Source: Mycolicibacterium moriokaense (GTDB lineage: Bacteria; Actinomycetota; Actinomycetes; Mycobacteriales; Mycobacteriaceae). From it: a DNA stretch of 38,820 nucleotides. This document shows positions 1 to 7,550 of this stretch, piece after piece (the stretch's first letter is position 1; the number at the start of each line of letters is the position of its first letter). The notes under the pieces were generated by a model. That model was not told where the DNA came from and made no database searches. It was given only the letters and a program-made list of their open reading frames with translations. Location of the stretch: positions 1 through 38,820 of the forward strand of contig NZ_QQBJ01000035.1 in assembly GCF_003347205.1 (NCBI RefSeq), in the 5' to 3' direction. A program made the position numbers and the translations under genes.

Positions 1-78
1 TAATCATCACCGCGGTCACACCGCACTCGGCGGTCAACCACCAGCCAGCCGCGTACCTAACCTGTCAGGTCAGTACAG

Positions 79-960
79 CTAGACGTCGGCCACGCAGCGG
101 AATCCGATGTGCGTGGTGGCGCTGTCCTGCGACTGCGGCGAGCGCGCCGCCGGCCGGTAGCGGTGGCAGTACTCCGGCGCGCAGAGGTGCGAGCCGCCCT
201 TGAGCGCCTGGTTGACCGACGGGTCGGCGGTGTCGGTGGGCGGGCAGCAGCCCTGCGCCGGCTGGTCGACGCGGTGGTGGCCGGTGAACTGCGTTGTCGT
301 CCACTCCCACACGTTGCCGATCATGTCGACCAGGCCGTAGCCGTTCGGGGGGAAGCTGCCGACGGGCGATGTGCCCGTCCAGCCCAGGGCGCCGTCGTTG
401 CGATACGGGAAGCGGCCCTGCCACGTGTTGGCCATCAGCTGCCCGTCGGGCACGGGATCGTCGCCCCAGGCATAGGTTGCCGTGCTGCCACCTCGCGCGG
501 CGTACTCCCACTCTGCCTCGCTGGGCAGTCGGCGGTGCGCCCATCGCGCGTACGCGGCCGCGTCGGGAAACGCGACCTGCACGACCGGGTGGTCCGGCCG
601 ATCCGGGACTCCGCTGTCCGGGCCGAACGGGTGCCGCCAGCACGCGCCCGGTTTCCACTCCCACCACTGGCGCCAGTCACGCAGGTCCACCGGGCCCGCC
701 GTCGGCCGGAACGCCAACCCGCCCGGTACCAGGTCGGCGGGGTCCGCACCGGGGAACAGCGCGGGGTCGAGTTCGCGCTCGGCGACGGTGACGTAGCCAG
801 TGGCATCGACGAATTCGGCGAACTGCGCATTCGTGACCGGATGACGGTCGATGGCGAACGCCGCCACCGACACCGTGTGGATCGGCGCCTCTTCCGGATA
901 GAAGCTCGTCGACCCCATCCGAAAGGTTCCGCCCGGCAATTCGACGAGCTCGGTGAGCAT
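79..960 (-). CDS. Formylglycine-generating enzyme (sulfatase-activating, SUMF1 family)
   Basis: This 293-residue protein is a full-length formylglycine-generating enzyme, which oxidises the active-site cysteine of sulfatases to formylglycine using oxygen. It opens with the family start (residues 6-17, VELPGGTFRMGS), contains the SEAEWEYAARGG and GNVWEWT motifs, and ends with GGSHLC-APEYC-HRYRPAARS and GFRC. The two cysteines at about residues 260 and 265 correspond to the copper-binding catalytic pair of bacterial and human enzymes. It is the last gene of a minus-strand set, with only 4 bp between the upstream lipoprotein stop and this ATG. The set begins with an arylsulfatase carrying the CxPxR substrate motif, so enzyme and client are encoded together. 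The M. tuberculosis counterpart, from memory, is Rv0712 next to atsA. The family call is near certain; which sulfatases it serves is inferred. Confidence 0.95.
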   Translation of the reverse strand: MLTELVELPGGTFRMGSTSFYPEEAPIHTVSVAAFAIDRHPVTNAQFAEFVDATGYVTVAERELDPALFPGADPADLVPGGLAFRPTAGPVDLRDWRQWWEWKPGACWRHPFGPDSGVPDRPDHPVVQVAFPDAAAYARWAHRRLPSEAEWEYAARGGSTATYAWGDDPVPDGQLMANTWQGRFPYRNDGALGWTGTSPVGSFPPNGYGLVDMIGNVWEWTTTQFTGHHRVDQPAQGCCPPTDTADPSVNQALKGGSHLCAPEYCHRYRPAARSPQSQDSATTHIGFRCVADV

Positions 961-964
961 GGTT

Positions 965-1663
965 TCAGGGTATTCCGATGGCGAAATCCTCGATCAGCAC
1001 CGTCGAGTCGGCGTCGAAACCGTCGGTTCCCGCAGGCGCCTGCACGTGGATGGCCACCAGATAGTCGTCGGCGTTGGTCCAGATGTGCGCGATGCGGTCG
1101 AGGAACTCCACGGACTGCTGCGGCGTGTCCGACCACGCCCCCATCAGTTTTTGTCCGCTGTAGCCACACAGTTCGGCGGGCAGCACGCTCACGCTGCTGA
1201 CCGTCGACACCGCCATCAGCTTGTCGGCGTAGTCGGTGAACGCCGCCTCCGGGTCGAGCTTCGTCGACTCGATCGTCACCGTGGCGAACATGCCGTCGGG
1301 TCCCTGCATGCGCAGCCCGACGTCGCCCGAGCCCGGTTGCACCGACCAGCCGTCGGGCACCGCGACCGTGATCGTCGGCGCGGCCGGGTCGGCCACCTTC
1401 GCCACCGCCGACACGGCGGGCTTGACCGGTTGCGCGCAGCTGACCTGGCCGGCGGGGATGGGTGTGCGGGTGGTGGTGACGATGCCCGGTGCGGCGGGGC
1501 CGGCATCCTCGGTTGATCGGGCCGTCGACGGCGGCTGCTCGCCGGTGGTTGTCGGGGCACTCTCACTGCGGATCGCGACGCCCTCGTCGGTCCGCACGCA
1601 CCCGGCGAGCGGCGGTGCCAGCAGGCTCAGCAGCACCAGCGCCATCCGACCGATCTGCTTCAC
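965..1663 (-). CDS. LpqN/LpqT-like lipoprotein
   Basis: This is a predicted 232-residue secreted lipoprotein. From the GTG at 1663 the protein starts VKQIGRMALVLLSLLAPP and has the lipobox LAGC with the lipidated cysteine at residue 22. A low-complexity Ser/Thr/Pro linker follows, then a mature domain with the pattern ITVAVPDGWSV, FATVTIES, CGYSGQKLMGA and DYLVAIHVQAP, which resembles the mycobacterial LpqN/LpqT family. The open frame extends upstream, but that part reads as antisense-like arginine/serine-rich sequence inside the sulfatase gene, so the signal-peptide start was chosen; a GTG at 1669 is equally possible. It sits 10 bp after the arylsulfatase stop and 4 bp before the formylglycine enzyme, so it is probably cotranscribed with both. 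The molecular role is unknown; LpqN-type proteins are cell-envelope proteins. Confidence 0.8.
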   Translation of the reverse strand: MKQIGRMALVLLSLLAPPLAGCVRTDEGVAIRSESAPTTTGEQPPSTARSTEDAGPAAPGIVTTTRTPIPAGQVSCAQPVKPAVSAVAKVADPAAPTITVAVPDGWSVQPGSGDVGLRMQGPDGMFATVTIESTKLDPEAAFTDYADKLMAVSTVSSVSVLPAELCGYSGQKLMGAWSDTPQQSVEFLDRIAHIWTNADDYLVAIHVQAPAGTDGFDADSTVLIEDFAIGIP

Positions 1664-1673
1664 CGCCACACCG

Positions 1674-4025
1674 TCAGTCTCGCGCGAAGGCCAGCGCCAT
1701 CTCTTTCTCGACGTCGACGTACGGCGCCCCCGAGAGGTCGACGTTGACCTGGGCGATGGTGCCTCCGGTGAATGCATAGGGAGCCTTGAACGTACTCGAC
1801 ACCGCCGATCCGGTGTTGCGTCCGACGCTGATGGTGGCCCCCGCCAGACCGAAGGTCCCCGGGTGGGCCTTCACATCCGCCAGCGTGGCGACGGCGTCGC
1901 CGTCGATGTAGAGCGTGACGTCCCCGAGCGGCGTGTGGCTGTTTTCCACCGTGCCCGTGCGGCTGTAACTGGCCCCGAAGATGTGCGGGCCCAGCGGGAC
2001 CGCGCCGGGCGACGACACCATCTGCTCCTCGTCGCCCATGAAGTTGTAGACGTAGTGCAGCCGCCCGTCCTGGATGAACAGCACGTGGCCGCCGTGGCCG
2101 CTGCCCTGCTTGTACAGCACGCCCTCAGCGCCGGTGGTGTCGATGGTCACCTCGGCCAGCACCGAGATCGACTGTCCGCGAGGCTCGGCGGCCGCGCCCA
2201 TGCCGACCTCGGCGGCGTTCGGGTAATAGATGAAGCTCTTGCGCTCACCCGTGAGGTAGGGGCGGAAGCGCGTCAGCGTCTCCATCAGGTTGAGGTCGGC
2301 CAGCGGCAGACCGTTGTACTTCGCGGCCTCGGAGAACCACAGCTCCTTCATCTCCTCGAGCTTGTCGGGGTTCTCGGCGGCCAGGTCATGACACTGACTG
2401 CGGTCGGTGTCGATGTGGTAGAGCTCCCAGCGGTCCTTGTCGAAGTTCGACCAGCCCGCGGGGGACGCGGCGTGCACGGTGTTGGCGAACCAGCCTTTGT
2501 GCCAGATCCCGCGGGTGCCGAGCATGGTGTAGAACTGCGTGTCCTTGCCGGTGTCGGCCGACGGATCGTCAAGAGCCGCTTTGAAACTCACGCCGTCGAG
2601 GGGCTTCTGCGTTATCCCGGCCACCACGTCGGGCGGGGTGATGCCGACCAGGTCGTAGACCGTCGGCGTGATGTCGCAGACGTTGACGTAGTTGTCGCGA
2701 ACTTCGCCGTGAGCCTTGATTCCGTTGGGCCAGCTGATGATTGCGGTGTCGGCGATGCCGCCTTCGTGGGAGGCGTAACGCTTGTACAGCTTGTAGGGAG
2801 TGTTGAACGCCATCGCCCACCCGATCGCGTAGTGCGGGTAGGTGTCCGGGCCGCCGAGGTGCTCGAGGCTCTTCATGCTCTCCTCGACGGTGTCGATGTA
2901 GCCGTTGAAGAACTTCACCTCGTTGACCGATCCGTTCGGCCCGCCTTCGCCGCTGGCGCCGTTGTCGGAGATCACCACGACGATGGTGTTGTCCAACTGC
3001 CCGGACTCCTCAAGGTAGTCCAGGATGCGGCCGATCTGCTCGTCGGTGTAGGACAGGAATCCGGCGAACACCTCGGCCATCCGGCTGAACAGGCGCTTCT
3101 CTTCGTCGTTCAGCGACTCCCACGGACGCACCGTGTCCTGCGGCGGCCACGGCTCCCCGTTCGGGCCTTTCACGTCGAGATACGGGTTGACGGGCGACAA
3201 TTCGGTGTCCGGCGGGACGATGCCGAGCTTCTTCTGGTTCTCCAGCACGATTTCGCGGTAGCGCTCGCAGCCCATGTCGAACTTGCCCGAGTACTTTTCG
3301 ACCCAGTCGGCGAAGACGTGGTGGGGCGCATGCCCCGCGCCCGGGCAGACGTAGGAGAACCACGGCTTGTCCGGTGCGATCACCTTCGCGTCCCGGATGA
3401 ACTCGATCGTCTTGTCGGCGATGTCCTTGGACAGGTGGTAGCCCTCTTCGGGCGTCGCCGGGGGTGAGACCTGGTGGTTGTCGTACACCAGGTCCGGATA
3501 CCACTGGTCGGTCTCGCCGCCCATGAAGCCGTAGAACCGTTCGAATCCGCGCGACAGCGGCCAATGGCGCCTGGTGGCAGCAAGATTGGACTCTTCCAGC
3601 GGCGTCAGGTGCCACTTGCCCACGCAGTAGGTGTTGTACCCACGCTCGTTGAGCACCTCCGACACCAGGGCGGCGTCGGCGGGGATACGGCCGTTGCAGT
3701 TCGGGAACCCGTCGGTGAACTCCTCGATGGTGGCCATGCCGACAGTGGTGGCGTTGCGTCCGGTCAGCAGCGACGCGCGGGTCGGCGAGCACAGTGCCGT
3801 CGTGTGGAACTGGGACAGCCGCACACCGCGTTCGGCGATGCGACTCATCGTCGGCATCTCCACCAGGCCACCGAAACAGTCCCATGTCGCGATGCCGGTG
3901 TCGTCCCAGACGAGGTAGAGGATGTTGGGTGCGCCGTCGGGCGCGGTGGGCGCGGCGTAGGGGCCCCAGTCGGGCTCCGAATCGCGGATGTCCAGCTCGA
4001 TCTTGCCGTTGAATTCGGTTGCCAT
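1674..4025 (-). CDS. atsA: Arylsulfatase (type I, formylglycine-dependent)
   Basis: This 783-residue type I sulfatase hydrolyses sulfate esters. Early metal-binding aspartates lie in LVWDDTG (residues 38-44). The sulfatase signature CSPTRASLLTGRN starts at Cys79, which would be converted to formylglycine. Further hallmarks are YCVGKWHL, the IVVVISDNGASGEGG metal-binding stretch and SHEGGIADTAIISWP. A C-terminal region of about 200 residues after the alpha/beta core is beta-rich, as in large mycobacterial and Pseudomonas-type arylsulfatases. No signal peptide is seen, so it is predicted cytoplasmic. Length is close to the roughly 787-residue M. tuberculosis AtsA (recalled). In M. tuberculosis atsA directly follows rpsQ; here it is separated from rpsQ by about 14.7 kb and is divergent from zwf. 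The natural substrate cannot be read from sequence. Confidence 0.95.
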   Translation of the reverse strand: MATEFNGKIELDIRDSEPDWGPYAAPTAPDGAPNILYLVWDDTGIATWDCFGGLVEMPTMSRIAERGVRLSQFHTTALCSPTRASLLTGRNATTVGMATIEEFTDGFPNCNGRIPADAALVSEVLNERGYNTYCVGKWHLTPLEESNLAATRRHWPLSRGFERFYGFMGGETDQWYPDLVYDNHQVSPPATPEEGYHLSKDIADKTIEFIRDAKVIAPDKPWFSYVCPGAGHAPHHVFADWVEKYSGKFDMGCERYREIVLENQKKLGIVPPDTELSPVNPYLDVKGPNGEPWPPQDTVRPWESLNDEEKRLFSRMAEVFAGFLSYTDEQIGRILDYLEESGQLDNTIVVVISDNGASGEGGPNGSVNEVKFFNGYIDTVEESMKSLEHLGGPDTYPHYAIGWAMAFNTPYKLYKRYASHEGGIADTAIISWPNGIKAHGEVRDNYVNVCDITPTVYDLVGITPPDVVAGITQKPLDGVSFKAALDDPSADTGKDTQFYTMLGTRGIWHKGWFANTVHAASPAGWSNFDKDRWELYHIDTDRSQCHDLAAENPDKLEEMKELWFSEAAKYNGLPLADLNLMETLTRFRPYLTGERKSFIYYPNAAEVGMGAAAEPRGQSISVLAEVTIDTTGAEGVLYKQGSGHGGHVLFIQDGRLHYVYNFMGDEEQMVSSPGAVPLGPHIFGASYSRTGTVENSHTPLGDVTLYIDGDAVATLADVKAHPGTFGLAGATISVGRNTGSAVSSTFKAPYAFTGGTIAQVNVDLSGAPYVDVEKEMALAFARD

Positions 4026-4243
4026 GGCCCGCCTCGTCGGTGTCGTTGCGTCGTCGCGTGCTCCCCAACCGCCCGGAGGTTACACCGGCCAGTTATGGGG
4101 CAGCTGAGAAATTGACGAGGACCCCACCCCGCGTGTCGCGCCGGTTGGCTTGGCGGATTGCGGGTAACACCCAAAGGTCCGGCGTGTGACGCCGCGATGG
4201 CGGAGCCCGGGTATCCGTGCACGAATATGGCGGCGGTGGAATC

Positions 4244-5758
4244 ATGCCGGAGGTGGCGACAACGAACCCCCAGACCATCTCTTACCCGGCGCCGGGCGCT
4301 CGCCCTCACCGATACGACGACTTCGCGGTCGACCCGCATGTCGTGGTGCTCTTCGGGGCGACGGGTGACCTGGCCCGACGGAAGCTGATCCCCGGGCTGG
4401 CCTACCTGGACCAGTCGAAGCTGGCGCCCAACATCGAGATCGTCGCCACCTCGTTGGAGGACGTCTCGCGAGAGGACTTCCTCAAGCTGGCCAAGTCCGC
4501 GATCGACGACTTCGGCACCCACAAGCTCACCAAGGAGCAGTGGGAACGTTTTGCCGAGACGGTCACCTATGTCCCGCAGGGCGCCGGGCCCGAGGCGCTC
4601 GCGACGGCTGTCACCGAGGCCGAGAAGAAGCTGGGGCCCGAGGTCCGCCGCCTGCACTACCTGTCGGTTCCGCCGAAGGCCGCGCGGGCGGTGATCACCA
4701 TGCTGCGCGACGCGAAACTCGTCGAGCGGTCCCGCGTCGTGATGGAGAAGCCGTTCGGCACCGATCTGGCCAGCGCCGTCGAACTCAACGACTTCGTGCA
4801 CGAGACGTTCGACGAGAGCCAGGTCTTTCGGATCGACCACTTCCTCGGCAAGGAGGCCGCGCAGAACATCCTGGCTTTTCGGTTCGCCAACGGCCTGTTC
4901 GAGCCGATCTGGAACCGCAATTTCATCGACCACATCCAGATCGACATCCCGGAGACGCTGGGACTGGACGAACGGGCCAACTTCTACGAGAGCACCGGCG
5001 CCTACAAGGACATGGTGGTCACCCACCTGTTCCAGGTGATGGCCTTCGTGGTGATGGAGCCGCCGACGGCGTTGGAGCCCCGCGCAATCAGCGAAGAGAA
5101 GAACAAGGTGTTCCGGTCGATGCTGCCGGTCAAGTGTTCCGATGTGGTCCGCGGCCAGTTCACCGGATATCGCGAACTAGACGGTGTGGCAAGGGATTCC
5201 GACACCGAGACGTTCATCGCGCTGAAGGTCGGCATCGACAACTGGCGCTGGGCCGGCGTCCCGGTCTACCTGCGCACGGGCAAGCGGATGGCCGAGGGCA
5301 TGCGGATCATCTCGATCGCCTTCAAGGAGGCGCCGCGCTCGATGTTCCCGTCGGGCTCCGGCGTCGGCTCGCAGGGTCCGGACCATCTGACGTTCGACCT
5401 GGCCGACAACTCCAAGGTGTCACTGTCGTTCTACGGCAAACGGCCCGGGCCCGGCATGAAGCTGGACAAGCTGTCGATGCAGTTCTCCACCCAGGAGATC
5501 GACACCATGAACGACGTCCTCGAGGCCTATGAGCGGCTGATCCTGGACGCGATGCGCGGCGACCACACGCTGTTCACCACCGCAGAAGGCATCGAATCGC
5601 TGTGGGAGCGTTCGGAGAACCTGCTGACCGACCCGCCACCTGCCAAGCCGTACCCGCAGGGCACCTGGGGCCCCAATGCGATTCACCAGTTGATCGCGCC
5701 CAACGCGTGGCGGTTGCCGTTCGAGCGGGCCTGGCGGGAGTCGAAGAACGGCAACTAG
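4244..5758 (+). CDS. zwf: Glucose-6-phosphate 1-dehydrogenase
   Basis: This enzyme oxidises glucose-6-phosphate to 6-phosphogluconolactone with NAD(P)+, the first step of the oxidative pentose phosphate pathway. From the ATG at 4244 it has 504 residues. The nucleotide-binding motif is LFGATGDLARRKL (about 36-48), the EKPFG motif is at 168-172, and the G6PD signature RIDHFLGKE is at 196-204. The NFYESTGAYKDMVVTHLFQVM stretch supplies the downstream catalytic-type histidine. An in-frame GTG at 4217 would add nine glycine-rich residues; the ATG is preferred because GGTGGA precedes it. It is not in the tkt-tal-zwf-opcA cluster, so it is more likely the solitary zwf1-type copy. It diverges from the arylsulfatase across 218 bp and is followed after 36 bp by the PucR-type regulator. 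No partner pentose-phosphate gene is nearby. Confidence 0.95.
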   Translation: MPEVATTNPQTISYPAPGARPHRYDDFAVDPHVVVLFGATGDLARRKLIPGLAYLDQSKLAPNIEIVATSLEDVSREDFLKLAKSAIDDFGTHKLTKEQWERFAETVTYVPQGAGPEALATAVTEAEKKLGPEVRRLHYLSVPPKAARAVITMLRDAKLVERSRVVMEKPFGTDLASAVELNDFVHETFDESQVFRIDHFLGKEAAQNILAFRFANGLFEPIWNRNFIDHIQIDIPETLGLDERANFYESTGAYKDMVVTHLFQVMAFVVMEPPTALEPRAISEEKNKVFRSMLPVKCSDVVRGQFTGYRELDGVARDSDTETFIALKVGIDNWRWAGVPVYLRTGKRMAEGMRIISIAFKEAPRSMFPSGSGVGSQGPDHLTFDLADNSKVSLSFYGKRPGPGMKLDKLSMQFSTQEIDTMNDVLEAYERLILDAMRGDHTLFTTAEGIESLWERSENLLTDPPPAKPYPQGTWGPNAIHQLIAPNAWRLPFERAWRESKNGN

Positions 5759-5794
5759 CCGCGACCGGGCGGGCGACCTGCCTACGATTCGTCG

Positions 5795-7060
5795 ATGGCG
5801 GAGCACGATCACGCCGTAGACATCGCCGAGGCGGCCGCGACGATCGCCGCGCGGTTGACCGACCGCATCGACGACGTCATCGAAACCATTCACCAGTACT
5901 TGCTGGCCGAAATCTCGGAGCTACGCGGCGAGGCTGCGCTGGTCGAACTGCTGAGGGCCAGCGCCGAGGGCAACGTCGACACCGTCTTTTCAGCGATCCG
6001 CCACGAGATACCAATCGAACATGTCGAGCCGCCAACCTCGGCGTTGGAGTACGCGCGCAGGCTGGCTCAGCGGGGAATATCCGCGAACGCGCTGGTACGC
6101 GCCTATCGGCTGGGCCAGCAGACGCTGCTCGGTGAAGTGCTAAACGAGGTCCGTGTGGCCGATCTCGATCCGCAACGCGCGCTCGACGTCTTCGAGCAGA
6201 TCACCGCAACCACGTTCAAGTACATCGACTGGATCTCGCAGCAGGTGATCGCCGCTTATCAGAGCGAGCGCGACCGCTGGCTGGAAAATCAGAACAGCAC
6301 GCGCGCATTGCGGGTACGCGAACTTCTCGATGCCGACCTGGTCGACGTCGACGCGACCAGCTCGGCGATCGGATATCCGCTCCGGCAATGGCATCTCGCC
6401 GCCGTGGCGTGGTGCCCGGAGGCCGACCAGGGCGACGAGCTGATTCGGATGGAGCGGTTCGTACGTGCGCTCGGCGAATGCCTTGGCAGCCAGGGTCGTC
6501 CGCTGTTCGTCGCCGCGGACCGGGTGAGTGCGTGGACGTGGATCCCACTGTCGGCCGACGCTGCGCGAGAAGCGGTTTCAACCTGTCGCGAATTCATCCA
6601 AGCGAACCATGAATCCCCATCGCTCGCACTCGGCGACCCGCTACCCGGCGTGGACGGCTTCCGGCGTTCGCACCGCCAGGCGCTGGGCGCGCGTGCGGTG
6701 GCGACCGCCTCGGATCCGCATGGGCACTGGATCATCGCCAACGAGGATTCGGGCCTGTCCGCCGCTGCGCTGGTTGGGCGCGACGTCGACGCCGCAAGCG
6801 CCTGGGTCAGCGAGGTGCTCGGCCCGCTGGCGTCGAACACCGACAACGATGAACGGCTCCGGGAAACGCTGCGCGTCTTCCTGCAGACCGGTGCCAGCTA
6901 CAAGGCCGCGGCGGCGGAGTTGAACATGCACTTCAACACCGTGAAGTACCGCGTTCAGCGCGCTGAGGAGCGAAGAGGGCGGCCGATCGCCGCCGACCGC
7001 ATCGACGTCGAACTCGCATTGCTGCTGTGTCGCTGGTTTCGGGGCGCGGTATTGCGTTGA
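5795..7060 (+). CDS. PucR/CdaR-type transcriptional regulator
   Basis: This 421-residue regulator has no membrane segment. Residues about 10-160 are helical and resemble the RsbRD-type N-terminal domain seen in many actinobacterial PucR proteins (RLTDRIDDVIETIHQYLLAEI; ALVRAYRLGQQTLL). The middle, about 175-300, looks like the GGDEF-like CdaR domain. The C-terminus carries the PucR helix-turn-helix: LRETLRVFLQTGASYKAAA, then AAELNMHFNTVKYRVQRAEE, ending in the ELALLLCRWF helix. Members activate catabolic genes in response to small molecules; the ligand here is unknown. It starts 36 bp after zwf and ends 3 bp from the convergent small membrane gene. The large plus-strand operon starting at 7551 is the nearest plausible target. 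The family is clear; the target is inference. Confidence 0.85.
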   Translation: MAEHDHAVDIAEAAATIAARLTDRIDDVIETIHQYLLAEISELRGEAALVELLRASAEGNVDTVFSAIRHEIPIEHVEPPTSALEYARRLAQRGISANALVRAYRLGQQTLLGEVLNEVRVADLDPQRALDVFEQITATTFKYIDWISQQVIAAYQSERDRWLENQNSTRALRVRELLDADLVDVDATSSAIGYPLRQWHLAAVAWCPEADQGDELIRMERFVRALGECLGSQGRPLFVAADRVSAWTWIPLSADAAREAVSTCREFIQANHESPSLALGDPLPGVDGFRRSHRQALGARAVATASDPHGHWIIANEDSGLSAAALVGRDVDAASAWVSEVLGPLASNTDNDERLRETLRVFLQTGASYKAAAAELNMHFNTVKYRVQRAEERRGRPIAADRIDVELALLLCRWFRGAVLR

Positions 7061-7063
7061 CGC

Positions 7064-7234
7064 CTACGCGGCGGCCGCCGCAACCTGCGCCCGGCGCGGA
7101 GCCGTGGCTCGCGCAGTGCGGACCGGGCGCCGGCGCAGGCCGGCCGCGGCGGCGTGACACCCGGTGATCGCGGCGGGCACGAGCACCGGAAGAAGCACCA
7201 TCAGGAAGATAGCGATGGGGGCGAGGTAGGACAT
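7064..7234 (-). CDS. Small single-span membrane protein, hypothetical
   Basis: This is a predicted 56-residue protein. The N-terminal 25 residues (MSYLAPIAIFLMVLLPVLVPA) form one hydrophobic helix. A basic tail follows (GLRRRPVRTARATAPRRAQ) and ends in a run of alanines, so it is probably anchored with the Arg-rich tail in the cytoplasm. The frame opens further upstream, but that part lacks protein-like character. The ATG at 7234 is preceded by GGAG five bases away, which decides the start. It is convergent with the PucR-type gene (3 bp between stops) and divergent from the acyl-CoA synthetase operon. I do not recognise a family. The good ribosome binding site and the membrane helix favour a real gene, but it is short. 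Confidence 0.5.
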   Translation of the reverse strand: MSYLAPIAIFLMVLLPVLVPAAITGCHAAAAGLRRRPVRTARATAPRRAQVAAAAA

Positions 7235-7550
7235 GGTCGCTCCATTTCTACAAGCAGCGGATGTGTTGGGAAAGGTGAACTCCTGCCGGGTTGAGCAGCG
7301 CGTTCGCCGTGAAAAGTTACGCAGCCGCGGTGTCGGCCACGATGTCTCCAACCGACGAAGCATGGGCGCCGCCTTGTCTCCTGGCAACAAGTGGCGAGGC
7401 GGAATCGGCGCCGGACCCGGGCAGGGCGCGGGCGTTTGTCCTGGCGAGACAAGCCAGTCGCTTGACTTGGTTGCGTGACGACGGTGTTTCGGGCGTCATC
7501 GATTCATAGCGTTCGTCCTGTCTTCGTAACCGACAGAACCAGGACCAACC
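7235..7550. other. Divergent intergenic region upstream of the 7.5-16.9 kb operon
   Basis: These 316 bp hold no convincing gene. They must carry the promoters for the small membrane protein (leftward) and the acyl-CoA synthetase operon (rightward). A TTGACT at 7462-7467 is a reasonable -35 for the rightward operon, but no good -10 stands at the right distance. Just upstream lie two related 17-nt motifs (7374-7390 and 7436-7452), listed separately. Confidence 0.5.
7374..7452. promoter_or_regulatory. Two related 17-nt TTGTC-CTGGC-ACAA motifs, candidate operators
   Basis: Copy 1 (7374-7390) reads TTGTCTCCTGGCAACAA and copy 2 (7436-7452) reads TTGTCCTGGCGAGACAA. Both are 17 nt long, begin TTGTC, contain CTGGC and end ACAA, so each is an imperfect inverted repeat. 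Their starts are 62 nt apart. They lie upstream of the operon beginning at 7551 and just before a TTGACT hexamer. The adjacent PucR-type regulator is a natural candidate to bind them; no binding data are available from sequence. Confidence 0.35.

Noticed and set aside
1-78. Left edge of the window
   Set aside because: Only 78 bp after the formylglycine enzyme stop; I see no gene, repeat or terminator that can be supported.
1236-3467. 743-codon plus-strand open frame opposite the arylsulfatase
   Set aside because: It is a codon-bias shadow of atsA: rich in Val/Arg/His with no family motifs, while the opposite strand encodes an unmistakable sulfatase.
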